A DNA stretch of 64,000 nucleotides from Citrobacter amalonaticus (lineage in GTDB: Bacteria; Pseudomonadota; Gammaproteobacteria; Enterobacterales; Enterobacteriaceae): contig NZ_CP014015.2 of the NCBI RefSeq assembly GCF_001559075.2, positions 1,984,001-2,048,000 on the forward strand, read 5' to 3'. Positions 16,940 to 26,000 of the stretch are shown piece by piece; the stretch's first letter is position 1; each line of letters starts with the position of its first letter. The notes under the pieces were generated by a model. That model worked only from the letters and a program-made list of their open reading frames with translations. It was not told the origin of the DNA and searched no databases. Made by a program: the position numbers and the translations under genes.

Positions 16940-18016
16940 ATGGGTTTAGGTGCTTTTCATAAGAAAAAAAGATACTGCATTAATAAAATTAAGATTAATT
17001 TTTTGTCATTTTTCTTCGCCAGCAAAAAGAATGCAAAAATTAATGCAGATAAGATTCAGACCTGCTTGCTAATCCATGATAACAACAAGTTAGGCGATTT
17101 AATCGTATTGAGTTCGTTGTATCGCGAACTGACTAATCGTGGTGTACAACTGTCAATATTAACCACAGAAACGGGGAAAGCGTTTCTTTCTGGTAATAGC
17201 CGGATACATCAGTTTTATATTAAAAAATCAAATGCTATCAGCGATGTGCTGGCATTACGTAAACGTCTTTCCCGCGAATCTTTCGATATCGTACTTGACC
17301 CCTTTGAAACTATGCCTTCCTTTAGTCATAGCCTGTTGCTGTCGGGTGTCAGACACGCTCATATCCTGGGTTTTGATAAGTGGTATAAACGTTACTATAC
17401 CGTTTACCATCCGCATGATGAGAAGTTAACGGCGCACATGTGTACACGGGCCAGTGAGATACTGCGTCATTTTTATGGCGATGAAAGTCATGAATTTGAT
17501 GTGAGTTATGATTTACCGTTACCAGAGTCGGTTGAAAAGGATGTTCTGAATTTTGTTGGCGACGCAAAAGTAATTATTATCAATGCGCTAGGGGCAAAGA
17601 AAATCTGTCGACTGTCTGATGAGCAGATCGGTACGATTTATTCGCATCTCCGTAAACAGCATCCGGATTACCGGGTTATTTTTACCGGCTTAGCCGAAGA
17701 TATTCGCGCTATTGCAATACCGGATATTGAATCTCTGCCCTTTAAAGAATTCATTTATACCGTTGCACTGACAAAATTCAGTCAGTATGTGATTTCCGTG
17801 GATACCGCACTGGTCCATATTGCATCGGCATATGAAATTCCTACGCTCGCACTTTATCCAAATGCGCGACAAACGACCTACCCCTCGCACCTGATCTGGG
17901 CACCGAATAACTGCAATGCGTTACAGGTGGTCTCTCCGACGTATACGGTAAAGGATATTAGCCTGAAGGTTCTGACTGAATCGGTAGAGGGGTTGCTGTC
18001 GAAACATCAGAAGTGA
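16940..18016 (+). CDS. waaU: LPS core heptosyltransferase IV (WaaU type)
   Basis: This 358-residue protein is a GT9-family ADP-heptose transferase. It shows the N-terminal LIHDNNKLGDLIVLSSL and the C-terminal SVDTALVHIASAY. Position, length and gene neighbours match K-12 WaaU, which adds the terminal heptose where O antigen is attached. The frame opens with a GTG at 16928, but the ATG at 16940 is preferred; neither has a good ribosome site. It ends in a perfect hairpin and faces waaL. The R2/Salmonella alternative, WaaK, is an N-acetylglucosaminyltransferase of another family and does not fit. Confidence 0.88.
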   Translation: MGLGAFHKKKRYCINKIKINFLSFFFASKKNAKINADKIQTCLLIHDNNKLGDLIVLSSLYRELTNRGVQLSILTTETGKAFLSGNSRIHQFYIKKSNAISDVLALRKRLSRESFDIVLDPFETMPSFSHSLLLSGVRHAHILGFDKWYKRYYTVYHPHDEKLTAHMCTRASEILRHFYGDESHEFDVSYDLPLPESVEKDVLNFVGDAKVIIINALGAKKICRLSDEQIGTIYSHLRKQHPDYRVIFTGLAEDIRAIAIPDIESLPFKEFIYTVALTKFSQYVISVDTALVHIASAYEIPTLALYPNARQTTYPSHLIWAPNNCNALQVVSPTYTVKDISLKVLTESVEGLLSKHQK

Positions 18017-18035
18017 GTGATAGCTCACTTCTGAT
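18006..18035. terminator. Hairpin at the waaU/waaL convergent junction
   Basis: ATCAGAAGTGAG (18006-18017) and CTCACTTCTGAT (18024-18035) form a 12-bp perfect stem with a 6-base loop. The left arm contains the waaU stop codon. It lies between two converging operons, so it may terminate both. There is no clear T-run on either side. Confidence 0.65.
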
Positions 18036-18042
18036 GGTCAGC

Positions 18043-19314
18043 TTATTGTGGCGCAATATCGCCGTGCAATCGATTTTTCTTGAGGAAAAGCATTAAAACG
18101 ATCGCGGTTATTAAGATGATTGGCACGCTACGAGACCAGAGAATGACATCACTGAGCCCCGTTCCGACGATCGCTAGCGTTAACGCAAAAAGCCCCAGCG
18201 AACGGTGATAATAAACCGTAAAGAACAGCGCGATATAGAATAACAGTGTCGACAGGACGCCGGCGATCCCTTTCAGTGAAGCGGCTTCGATAAACTCGTT
18301 ATGTAAATGGACATTCGAAAACTCCAGCGCGCCTTGTAGATATTTATGCTCAGTTGCGAGTTCTGTCATTCGCTGGGCCCGTGTATCGGCGGATCTCGCC
18401 GCGAGCGGAGCCTCTTTAAAGATGTCGAAGCCAATTTCGTACATTGCCAGACGTGCACCCAGAGAACTCTTGCTATTACCCTGGCTATAGCGCGTCAGAT
18501 CCGACACACCTTCGTGGAAGCGGTTATAAATCGGCTTACTAAACAAGGCAATCAGCACAACCAACGCGATGAAAAAGCCAATGACTGAAAAGAAGAGTTT
18601 CTTTGGCGACTTGATATACCCGGCAACCAACGACAGCGCGCAAATCACCGGGAAGATCAACAGCGTGGAGCGCGTCTGGGTAAGTGCCAGGGCATAGAAT
18701 ATCGCGATGGCATTCAGTAAAAATAATATCGGATGATTCCGCTGGGTGTAGAGAATCGATATCCCGCTGACAATTCCGACAAACATAATGGAGTAGGCTG
18801 CGCCCGTAGCCGAACCAATGCCAAAATCAAGACGAATTATGCCAGTGGTCGCTTTTATATAATACGCATATCCCGCGATAAAGAATGACAGCGAATACAG
18901 GATATAAAGCGGTAACTCTTTCTTAAAGCGAATTCTTGACGTCAGCGCCAGCAAAGTAAGAAAAGCGCCAAAGAGAAAGATTTTCGCCGTGTTCAAATAA
19001 CTGTGATAGGTCGCGCGAAAGGGAGAGTGATCAACCTTAAAGGCGGAATACCACGCGACGTCCAGCGCGCCGATGATAAAAATAGCGAGCGGCAGCAACC
19101 AGTACTGTACCGAATAGCTTTCAGGTTTACCGCGTAATAGCAGCGCCAACAGACCCAATATCGCCGTAACATTATATAACTTCATGCTTAGCGTATTATC
19201 AAACATTGCAACAATCAGCGTGATGGCACAGAGCAAATAGGTTGTCACTTCCAGTGCTGAAGACGTCTTTGTGGCGTAGTGACGCCAGGGACTGATAAGA
19301 CTCAAGGTTGGCAT
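18043..19314 (-). CDS. waaL: O-antigen ligase
   Basis: This 423-residue polytopic inner-membrane protein joins undecaprenyl-linked O antigen to the lipid A-core acceptor in the periplasm. About eleven to twelve hydrophobic segments are visible. The functional Arg in TQTRS is at 215, and the large periplasmic loop ends in NVHLHNEF with the catalytic His at 338, both at the E. coli positions. It starts behind AAGGTAATTG and is the last gene of the leftward hldD-waaF-waaC-waaL operon. Confidence 0.95.
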   Translation of the reverse strand: MPTLSLISPWRHYATKTSSALEVTTYLLCAITLIVAMFDNTLSMKLYNVTAILGLLALLLRGKPESYSVQYWLLPLAIFIIGALDVAWYSAFKVDHSPFRATYHSYLNTAKIFLFGAFLTLLALTSRIRFKKELPLYILYSLSFFIAGYAYYIKATTGIIRLDFGIGSATGAAYSIMFVGIVSGISILYTQRNHPILFLLNAIAIFYALALTQTRSTLLIFPVICALSLVAGYIKSPKKLFFSVIGFFIALVVLIALFSKPIYNRFHEGVSDLTRYSQGNSKSSLGARLAMYEIGFDIFKEAPLAARSADTRAQRMTELATEHKYLQGALEFSNVHLHNEFIEAASLKGIAGVLSTLLFYIALFFTVYYHRSLGLFALTLAIVGTGLSDVILWSRSVPIILITAIVLMLFLKKNRLHGDIAPQ

Positions 19315-19324
19315 TCAATTACCT

Positions 19325-20287
19325 TTATAATAATGATGATAGTTCGTCGCGGACTGAATCAGCATTTAGCATTGCTAATTGATTTCCTGGCGCACGACAC
19401 GCCACCTGGTTCTTCCCGTAACCACCAATAAGCCCTGGATCCGTAGGACCGTACAACGTGACGTTAGGTCGATCGAGTGCGGCGGTCAGATGGCTTAACC
19501 CCGTATCGACTGAAACGACAAATTTTGCTCCCGCCAGCACGCGTGCGACGCCTTCCAGCGTCATTCGCGGTAATACTTCAACGTGAGCGAATCCCTCAGA
19601 TAACCTCTTCGCCCGTGCTTCTTCATGAGGCGCACCCCAGGGCAATTTAATGCTTATCCCACTGTCAGCCAACAGACCGATTAACGCTCGCCAGTTTGCC
19701 TCCGGCCAGTGCTTATCATCGCGCGTTGTGGCATGCAAAAATACGGCATAGGGCTGTTCATCCGTATTTCCGAAGGTAAGGAAATGCTGCGCAATGGCAT
19801 AATCGCCCTGCGACGCCGGTTTTTGATAGCCTAAGCTTTTTGCAAACAGTTCGCGTGTACGCTCTACGGCATGCTGTTGTCTGGCAATATGATGGCGGCG
19901 ATTATAGAACAGGCTGGCCAGCGGTTCACGCGCGGTTTGCCAGTCCATGCCGTGTTTAACCCCGTGCGCCAGACGCGCGACCAGCGCCGCGCTTTTCACC
20001 AGTCCCTGGGCGTCGATGATAGCGTCATAGTGCTCAGCCTGTACGGCATCGCGAAAGGCTTTGCGTTCTGCTTTAATCGGCGCGGAAAACCAGGCTTTAC
20101 GCCAGCGGCGAATCGCCACGGGGATGACACGGTTCACCGCGGCATGCCAGGACGGTATCTGCGCAAACCCTTCTTCAACCACCCAGTCAAACTGAATATC
20201 CGGGATAGCCTGTTGCGCATCCGTGAGTGCCGGCAGGGTATGTAGCACATCACCCATTGAGGACGTTTTGACGATCAGAACCCGCAT
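19325..20287 (-). CDS. waaC: LPS core heptosyltransferase I
   Basis: This 320-residue GT9 enzyme transfers the first L,D-heptose from ADP-heptose to KdoI. It begins MRVLIVKTSSMGDVLHTLPAL, the WaaC N-terminus with the Asp13-type acceptor residue. The GT9 nucleotide site is VSVDTGLSHLTAALDRP near residue 260. It starts three bases after the waaF stop and precedes waaL by ten bases. Confidence 0.97.
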   Translation of the reverse strand: MRVLIVKTSSMGDVLHTLPALTDAQQAIPDIQFDWVVEEGFAQIPSWHAAVNRVIPVAIRRWRKAWFSAPIKAERKAFRDAVQAEHYDAIIDAQGLVKSAALVARLAHGVKHGMDWQTAREPLASLFYNRRHHIARQQHAVERTRELFAKSLGYQKPASQGDYAIAQHFLTFGNTDEQPYAVFLHATTRDDKHWPEANWRALIGLLADSGISIKLPWGAPHEEARAKRLSEGFAHVEVLPRMTLEGVARVLAGAKFVVSVDTGLSHLTAALDRPNVTLYGPTDPGLIGGYGKNQVACRAPGNQLAMLNADSVRDELSSLL

Positions 20288-20290
20288 TCG

Positions 20291-21337
20291 TCAGGCTTCC
20301 TCTTGCAGTAACAGACTGTTGAGTTCTTCCAGTACGCGCGCCGGCGTAATGTCGATCAGACTCTGATGATAGCCTTCGGCGGCATCGCCTTTGCGTACTT
20401 TGTGATAGCCCGTTATCAGGCGAATTACGCGTGCTTTATGTGACAGAGGCGGGGTGAAATCCGGGCTGCTCGGACCATAGAGGGCGACCAGCGGACGATT
20501 CAGCGCCGCGGCGACATGCATCAGGCCGGAGTCGTTAGTGACAACAGCCTTACACGCGCCAATCAATATGACCGCCTGTTCGAGCTGTGTTTCGCCCGCC
20601 AGGTTACGACACCACGCCTGTTGTTCATCACTCAATGTCGCCAGAATTTCGTTTCCGGCCTCATGATCTTTCGCCGAGCCAAACAGCACTATCTGATAGC
20701 CTTCATCGATGAGCTGTTTCGCCAGTTCCGCATAATGGTAGTGCGGCCAGCGTTTTGCCGGACCGAACTCCGCGCCGGGGCAAAAACCTATCATCGGACG
20801 TTCGTCAGAAAGCGAAAACGCGCTGCAGGTTAACGACTTTTCACCTTCGCTCACCTGGAGCTGCGGCCATAACAGCGGCTGCGGCAGATCTTTCGCTGTG
20901 CGCATCACGCCTTTGTCGTAAGCCAGCGCCACGTAGCGCTCGACCATTAAGGGCCAGGCGGTTTTATCCAGTACGCGCGCGTCGTTAAGCAGGCCGTAGC
21001 GCATTTCACCGCGCCAGCCCGTACGGTGAGGGATACCGGCAAAGAAAGGAACCAGCGCTGATTTAAACGAATTGGGCAACACATAAGCACGATCATAGCG
21101 TTTTTCACGCAGACTGTGACCCAGTTTGCGGCGTTCGCCGAGTTCGAGTGCGCCGTGACCGAGCGGCATCGGAATGGCCTCGTTGACTTCCGGCATCCGC
21201 GATAACAACGGACGGCACCATGCTGGTGCCATCACGTCGATTATCGCCTGGGGATAGCGCGCCTTGAGCGTGCGATAGAGACTTTGCGACATCATCATGT
21301 CGCCCACCCAGGACGGGCCAATCACCAGAATCCTCAT
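20291..21337 (-). CDS. waaF: LPS core heptosyltransferase II
   Basis: This 348-residue GT9 enzyme adds the second L,D-heptose. The N-terminus MRILVIGPSWVGDMMMSQSL and the VTNDSGLMHVAAALNRP motif near residue 260 are characteristic. The length equals that of the E. coli enzyme. It lies 12 bases downstream of hldD, which makes the heptose donor, so donor synthesis and use are co-regulated. Confidence 0.97.
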   Translation of the reverse strand: MRILVIGPSWVGDMMMSQSLYRTLKARYPQAIIDVMAPAWCRPLLSRMPEVNEAIPMPLGHGALELGERRKLGHSLREKRYDRAYVLPNSFKSALVPFFAGIPHRTGWRGEMRYGLLNDARVLDKTAWPLMVERYVALAYDKGVMRTAKDLPQPLLWPQLQVSEGEKSLTCSAFSLSDERPMIGFCPGAEFGPAKRWPHYHYAELAKQLIDEGYQIVLFGSAKDHEAGNEILATLSDEQQAWCRNLAGETQLEQAVILIGACKAVVTNDSGLMHVAAALNRPLVALYGPSSPDFTPPLSHKARVIRLITGYHKVRKGDAAEGYHQSLIDITPARVLEELNSLLLQEEA

Positions 21338-21349
21338 AGATTGCCTGCC

Positions 21350-22282
21350 TTACGCGTCGCGGTTCAGCCAGGTCATATATTCCGTTACGCCTTCGGCAAC
21401 GGTCTTGAAGGGCTTATCGTAGCCCGCAGCGCGCAGGTTGGTCAGATCGGCCTGAGTAAATGCCTGATAGCGACCTTTCAGTTTTTCCGGGAACGGAATG
21501 TACTCGAGTTCACTTTTCTTATGGTATGCCAGCGCAGCATCTGCCACCGCCTGGAAGGATTCTGCACGACCGGTACCCAGGTTAAAGATGCCGGACACGC
21601 CGTTCTCCCAGAACCACAGATTGACATCCGCCACGTCGCCGACGTACACGAAGTCACGCTTGAAGTTCTCGCTACCTTCAAACAGCTTCGGCGTTTCGCC
21701 GTTGTTGAGTTGCGTATTGAGATGGAAAGCTACGCTCGCCATGCTGCCTTTATGGCCTTCACGCGGTCCGTAGACGTTGAAGTAACGGAAGCCGACGATC
21801 TGCGAGTTGGCTTCTGGCAGGATCTGACGCACATACTCGTCAAACAGGAATTTGGAGTAGCCGTAGACGTTCAGCGGTTTCTCATATTCGCGGGATTCGA
21901 TGAAGTCAGAAGTGCGACCGCCATAGGTAGCAGCGGAAGAGGCATACAGGAACGGAATTTCGCGCTCCAGGCAGTAATGCAGCAGCTCTTTGGAGTACTG
22001 ATAGTTGTTATCCATCATGTACTTGCCGTCCCACTCGGTGGTGGAAGAGCAGGCCCCTTCGTGGAAAATGGCTTCGATCTCGCCGAACTCTTCGCCCGCC
22101 ATAATCTGGATTAAGAAATCTTCTTTATCCATATAGTCGGCAATGTTCAGATCCACCAGGTTAACAAACTTGGTGCCGTCTTTCAGGTTGTCCACCACCA
22201 GGATATCGGTGATGCCTTTATCATTCAGGGACTTAACGATGTTGCTGCCGATAAAGCCCGCGCCGCCGGTAACGATGATCAT
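21350..22282 (-). CDS. hldD: ADP-L-glycero-D-manno-heptose 6-epimerase
   Basis: This 310-residue short-chain dehydrogenase family enzyme epimerises ADP-D,D-heptose to ADP-L,D-heptose, the donor used by WaaC, WaaF, WaaQ and WaaU. The nucleotide-binding TGGAGFIGSN lies at residues 5-14, and the catalytic YGYSKFLFDE (YxxxK) is near residue 140. It is first in the leftward operon hldD-waaF-waaC-waaL and divergent from kbl across 215 bases. E. coli hldD has a heat-shock promoter here; I could not recognise a convincing sigma-32 site by eye. Confidence 0.97.
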   Translation of the reverse strand: MIIVTGGAGFIGSNIVKSLNDKGITDILVVDNLKDGTKFVNLVDLNIADYMDKEDFLIQIMAGEEFGEIEAIFHEGACSSTTEWDGKYMMDNNYQYSKELLHYCLEREIPFLYASSAATYGGRTSDFIESREYEKPLNVYGYSKFLFDEYVRQILPEANSQIVGFRYFNVYGPREGHKGSMASVAFHLNTQLNNGETPKLFEGSENFKRDFVYVGDVADVNLWFWENGVSGIFNLGTGRAESFQAVADAALAYHKKSELEYIPFPEKLKGRYQAFTQADLTNLRAAGYDKPFKTVAEGVTEYMTWLNRDA

Positions 22283-22497
22283 AACTGTAACCTATGAATT
22301 ATGGAGTCAGAGACAATCTCAGACACGAATACCTCTTATCATATCACTACATAGCGTTGGCTTCAGCCATTCACCGAATGGTCGTGTGGGTACGCGTGAT
22401 TTATCCTGCATTTTAAAGAAGTGATAATGCGTCATCTCGTATCAGCGTCCAGGGTTAGGTAAGATGTGCTGAAATTTGCCCAGTCTGGAGAATCGCA

Positions 22498-23694
22498 ATG
22501 CGTGGGGATTTTTACAAACAGTTAACCAACGATCTGCAAACCGCCCGTGCGGAAGGATTGTTTAAAGAAGAGCGCATTATTACGTCTGCTCAGCAGGCAG
22601 ATATCACGGTGGCGGATGGCAGCCACGTCATTAACTTCTGCGCCAACAACTATCTGGGGCTGGCGAACCATCCGGAGCTGATTGCCGCGGCAAAAGCCGG
22701 TATGGATTCTCACGGATTTGGGATGGCGTCGGTGCGCTTTATCTGTGGCACCCAGGACAGCCATAAACAGCTGGAGCAAAAGCTGGCTGAATTTCTCGGC
22801 ATGGAAGATGCCATTCTTTACTCCTCCTGCTTTGATGCCAACGGCGGCCTGTTCGAAACGCTGCTCGGCGCCGAAGATGCGATTATTTCTGATGCCCTGA
22901 ACCATGCTTCCATCATTGACGGCGTGCGCCTGTGTAAAGCAAAGCGCTTCCGCTATGCCAACAACGATATGCAGGAACTGGAAGCGCGTCTGCAAGAAGC
23001 GCGAGACGCCGGGGCTCGTCATGTGCTGATTGCCACTGACGGTGTGTTCTCAATGGACGGCGTCATCGCCAACCTGAAGGGCGTGTGCGATCTGGCTGAC
23101 AAATACAACGCGCTGGTGATGGTCGATGACTCTCATGCGGTGGGGTTTGTCGGTGAGAACGGTCGCGGCTCCCATGAGTACTGCGACGTGATGGGCCGCG
23201 TAGACATCATCACCGGCACGCTGGGTAAAGCGCTTGGCGGCGCGTCTGGTGGCTACACCGCCGCGCGCAAAGAGGTGGTTGAATGGCTGCGTCAGCGCTC
23301 CCGCCCGTATCTGTTCTCTAACTCGCTGGCGCCGGCGATTGTCGCTGCCTCCATCAAAGTGCTGGAGATGGTTGAGTCTGGCGGTGAACTGCGCGATCGC
23401 CTGTGGGCCAATGCGCGTCAGTTCCGTGAGCAAATGTCTGCCGCCGGGTTTACCCTGGCCGGCGCCGATCACGCGATTATCCCGGTGATGCTGGGCGACG
23501 CGGTGATTGCACAAGACTTTGCCCGCGAGCTGCAAAAAGAGGGCATTTACGTCACAGGATTCTTCTATCCGGTTGTTCCGAAAGGTCAGGCGCGCATTCG
23601 TACTCAGATGTCTGCGGCGCATACCCCGGAACAAATCACCCGCGCGGTGGAAGCCTTCACCCGCATTGGTAAACAACTGGGCGTTATTGCCTGA
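22498..23694 (+). CDS. kbl: glycine C-acetyltransferase (2-amino-3-ketobutyrate CoA ligase)
   Basis: This 398-residue PLP-dependent enzyme of the alpha-oxoamine synthase family cleaves 2-amino-3-ketobutyrate with CoA to glycine and acetyl-CoA. Visible marks are the NNYLGL segment near residue 44, VDDSHAVGF with the PLP-binding Asp, and the PLP lysine in TLGKALGG near residue 244. Its stop is nine bases before tdh. Together they form the threonine degradation operon. Confidence 0.97.
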   Translation: MRGDFYKQLTNDLQTARAEGLFKEERIITSAQQADITVADGSHVINFCANNYLGLANHPELIAAAKAGMDSHGFGMASVRFICGTQDSHKQLEQKLAEFLGMEDAILYSSCFDANGGLFETLLGAEDAIISDALNHASIIDGVRLCKAKRFRYANNDMQELEARLQEARDAGARHVLIATDGVFSMDGVIANLKGVCDLADKYNALVMVDDSHAVGFVGENGRGSHEYCDVMGRVDIITGTLGKALGGASGGYTAARKEVVEWLRQRSRPYLFSNSLAPAIVAASIKVLEMVESGGELRDRLWANARQFREQMSAAGFTLAGADHAIIPVMLGDAVIAQDFARELQKEGIYVTGFFYPVVPKGQARIRTQMSAAHTPEQITRAVEAFTRIGKQLGVIA

Positions 23695-23703
23695 GGATGT
23701 GAG

Positions 23704-24729
23704 ATGAAAGCGTTATCCAAACTGAAAGCGGAAGAGGGCATCTGGATGACCGACGTTCCGGAACCGGAAGTCGGCCACAACGATCTGCTGATTAAAATCC
23801 GTAAAACAGCCATCTGCGGCACTGACGTTCACATCTATAACTGGGATGAGTGGTCGCAAAAAACCATCCCGGTTCCTATGGTTGTTGGTCATGAGTACGT
23901 TGGCGAAGTGGTCGGTATCGGTCAGGAAGTGAAAGGCTTCAAGATCGGCGACCGCGTGTCCGGGGAAGGTCACATTACCTGCGGACACTGCCGTAACTGT
24001 CGTGGCGGACGCACCCACCTGTGCCGTAATACCACGGGCGTGGGCGTGAACCGTCCGGGCTGTTTCGCAGAATACCTGGTGATCCCGGCGTTCAACGCGT
24101 TCAAAATCCCGGACAATATCTCGGATGATCTGGCCTCCATCTTTGACCCGTTTGGCAATGCGGTGCATACGGCGTTGTCGTTCGATCTGGTCGGCGAAGA
24201 CGTGCTGGTGTCGGGAGCTGGCCCTATCGGCATCATGGCGGCGGCGGTAGCGAAGCACGTGGGCGCACGCAACGTGGTGATCACCGACGTGAACGAGTAC
24301 CGTCTCGAACTGGCGCGTAAGATGGGTATCACCCGCGCAGTCAACGTGTCGAAAGAGAGCCTGAACGAGGTGATGGACGAACTGGGTATGACCGAAGGGT
24401 TTGATGTCGGCCTGGAGATGTCCGGTGCGCCGCCAGCTTTCCGCGCGATGCTGGACACCATGAACCACGGTGGTCGGATTGCTATGCTGGGCATTCCTCC
24501 CTCTGACATGTCTATCGACTGGACGAAGGTGATCTTTAAGGGGCTGTTCATTAAAGGCATTTACGGCCGCGAGATGTTCGAAACCTGGTACAAGATGGCC
24601 GCGCTGATTCAGTCGGGGCTGGATCTGTCGCCGATCATCACCCACCGCTTCTCGATTGATGAGTTCCAGAAAGGCTTTGACGCCATGCGTTCAGGTCAGT
24701 CCGGGAAAGTCATTCTCAGCTGGAATTAA
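23704..24729 (+). CDS. tdh: L-threonine 3-dehydrogenase
   Basis: This 341-residue zinc-dependent medium-chain dehydrogenase oxidises L-threonine to 2-amino-3-ketobutyrate with NAD, the substrate of Kbl. The catalytic zinc segment CGTDVHIYNWDEW near residue 38 and GHEYVGE are present. A four-cysteine structural zinc lobe (CGHCRNCRGGRTHLC) and the Rossmann motif GAGPIGIMAA follow. It is the second gene of the kbl-tdh operon and ends at a terminator. Confidence 0.97.
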   Translation: MKALSKLKAEEGIWMTDVPEPEVGHNDLLIKIRKTAICGTDVHIYNWDEWSQKTIPVPMVVGHEYVGEVVGIGQEVKGFKIGDRVSGEGHITCGHCRNCRGGRTHLCRNTTGVGVNRPGCFAEYLVIPAFNAFKIPDNISDDLASIFDPFGNAVHTALSFDLVGEDVLVSGAGPIGIMAAAVAKHVGARNVVITDVNEYRLELARKMGITRAVNVSKESLNEVMDELGMTEGFDVGLEMSGAPPAFRAMLDTMNHGGRIAMLGIPPSDMSIDWTKVIFKGLFIKGIYGREMFETWYKMAALIQSGLDLSPIITHRFSIDEFQKGFDAMRSGQSGKVILSWN

Positions 24730-24735
24730 TCAGAA

Positions 24736-24760
24736 AAGGCCGGAAAATCCGGCCTTATTT
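24736..24760 (+). terminator. Terminator after kbl-tdh
   Basis: AAGGCCGG (24736-24743) and CCGGCCTT (24749-24756) form a perfect 8-bp stem with a 5-base loop, followed by ATTT. It begins seven bases after the tdh stop. Confidence 0.8.
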
Positions 24761-24965
24761 CCTGAGGAATATCCGGAAAGCTGTAAAGAAATGTCATTGT
24801 CATAAATAATTCGTAATTGCGTCGTAGTCTTATATTGCTGTTTACCTGATGCCCCTACGCTGAAGTCTCCTGGAACCTTTACAAATATTATTATCAGCCT
24901 TAATCGTTTCTTAATACAAAGGCTGTAAAAAGGCGGATAACTTCAAAGGCATTCGGTAATTTATT
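24761..24965 (+). promoter_or_regulatory. waaH upstream region with degenerate Pho-box-like repeats
   Basis: About 200 AT-rich bases separate the tdh terminator from waaH. CTGTAAAG at 24781 followed by ATGTCATTGTCAT resembles tandem PhoB half-sites (CTGTCAT type), but spacing is off by a base. E. coli waaH is reported to be induced through PhoB. I see no clear -35/-10 pair. The site call is tentative. Confidence 0.35.
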
Positions 24966-26000
24966 ATGATGAACAGTACAAACAGACTCAGTGTTATTAT
25001 CCCGTTATATAATGCGGGTAATGATTTTAAAGCCTGCATGGAATCTCTCATCGCGCAAACATGGACTGCCCTGGAAATTATTATTGTCAATGACGGGTCA
25101 ACGGATAATTCTGTTGATATAGCAAAGTATTACGCCGAAAACTATCCCCATGTACGACTGCTGCACCAGGCGAATGCCGGGGCATCGGTCGCCCGTAACC
25201 GCGGGATGGAGGTGGCTAGCGGTAAGTACATCGCGTTTGTTGATGCCGATGACCTCGTCTATCCGCACATGTACGAAACGCTAATGACAATGGCGCTGGA
25301 AGACGATCTGGATGTCGCGCAGTGCAATGCCGACTGGAGCGAGCGGGATACCGGCGTGACCTGGCAATCTATCCCAACCGACCGGATCCGTTCAACCGGC
25401 GTACTCACCGGCCCTGACTGGCTGCGTATGGCGCTTTCTTCCCGCCGCTGGACTCACGTGGTGTGGATGGGGGTTTATCGTCGGGATGTGATTGAAAAGA
25501 ATAACATCCGCTTTATTCCCGGATTACATCATCAGGATATTGTGTGGACCACGGAATTTATGTTTAACGCGTTGCGTGCGCGTTATACGGAAGAATCCTT
25601 GTATAAATATTTCTTACATAATAATTCTGTCAGCCGACTGAAACGTCAGGGTAATAAAAATCTGAACTATCAGCGGCATTACATTAAGATCACCCGCTTA
25701 TTAGAGAAGTTGAACCGGAATTACGCAGACAGGATTACTGTCTATCCTGAATTTCATCAACAAATAACGTATGAAGCATTGCGTGTTTGTCATTCTGTGC
25801 GCAAAGAACCCGATATTTTGACGCGCCAGCGAATGATCGCCGAGATTTTTACCTCGGGGATGTATAAACGTATGATAATGAATGTGCGCAGCGCCAAGGT
25901 CGCCTATCAGGCGTTACTGTGGTCAGTGAGATTGTACCAATGGCGCGACAAAACGCGTTCGCACCATCGTACTGCACGTAAAGCGCTTAACCTGGGTTAA
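24966..26000 (+). CDS. waaH: UDP-glucuronate:LPS(HepIII) glycosyltransferase
   Basis: This 344-residue GT2 enzyme equals E. coli WaaH (YibD) in length. In E. coli it adds glucuronic acid to HepIII of the LPS core under PhoB-inducing conditions. The GT2 fold is clear: SVIIPLYNAG near residue 8, NDGSTDNS, and the metal motif FVDADD around residue 92. It is a single-gene unit between the tdh terminator and yibQ. Its 3' end overlaps the yibQ 3' end by 14 bases in convergent orientation. Confidence 0.94.
   Translation: MMNSTNRLSVIIPLYNAGNDFKACMESLIAQTWTALEIIIVNDGSTDNSVDIAKYYAENYPHVRLLHQANAGASVARNRGMEVASGKYIAFVDADDLVYPHMYETLMTMALEDDLDVAQCNADWSERDTGVTWQSIPTDRIRSTGVLTGPDWLRMALSSRRWTHVVWMGVYRRDVIEKNNIRFIPGLHHQDIVWTTEFMFNALRARYTEESLYKYFLHNNSVSRLKRQGNKNLNYQRHYIKITRLLEKLNRNYADRITVYPEFHQQITYEALRVCHSVRKEPDILTRQRMIAEIFTSGMYKRMIMNVRSAKVAYQALLWSVRLYQWRDKTRSHHRTARKALNLG

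Noticed and set aside
21284..22114. Open frame of 276 codons opposite hldD
   Set aside because: hldD is intact and conserved. The antisense product is rich in Phe, Val and His in a shadow-like pattern with no domain.
23713..24645. Long antisense frame (310 codons) opposite tdh
   Set aside because: It is the complementary shadow of a highly conserved, GC-rich gene. It has no ribosome site or recognisable domain, and its composition is explained by tdh codon use.
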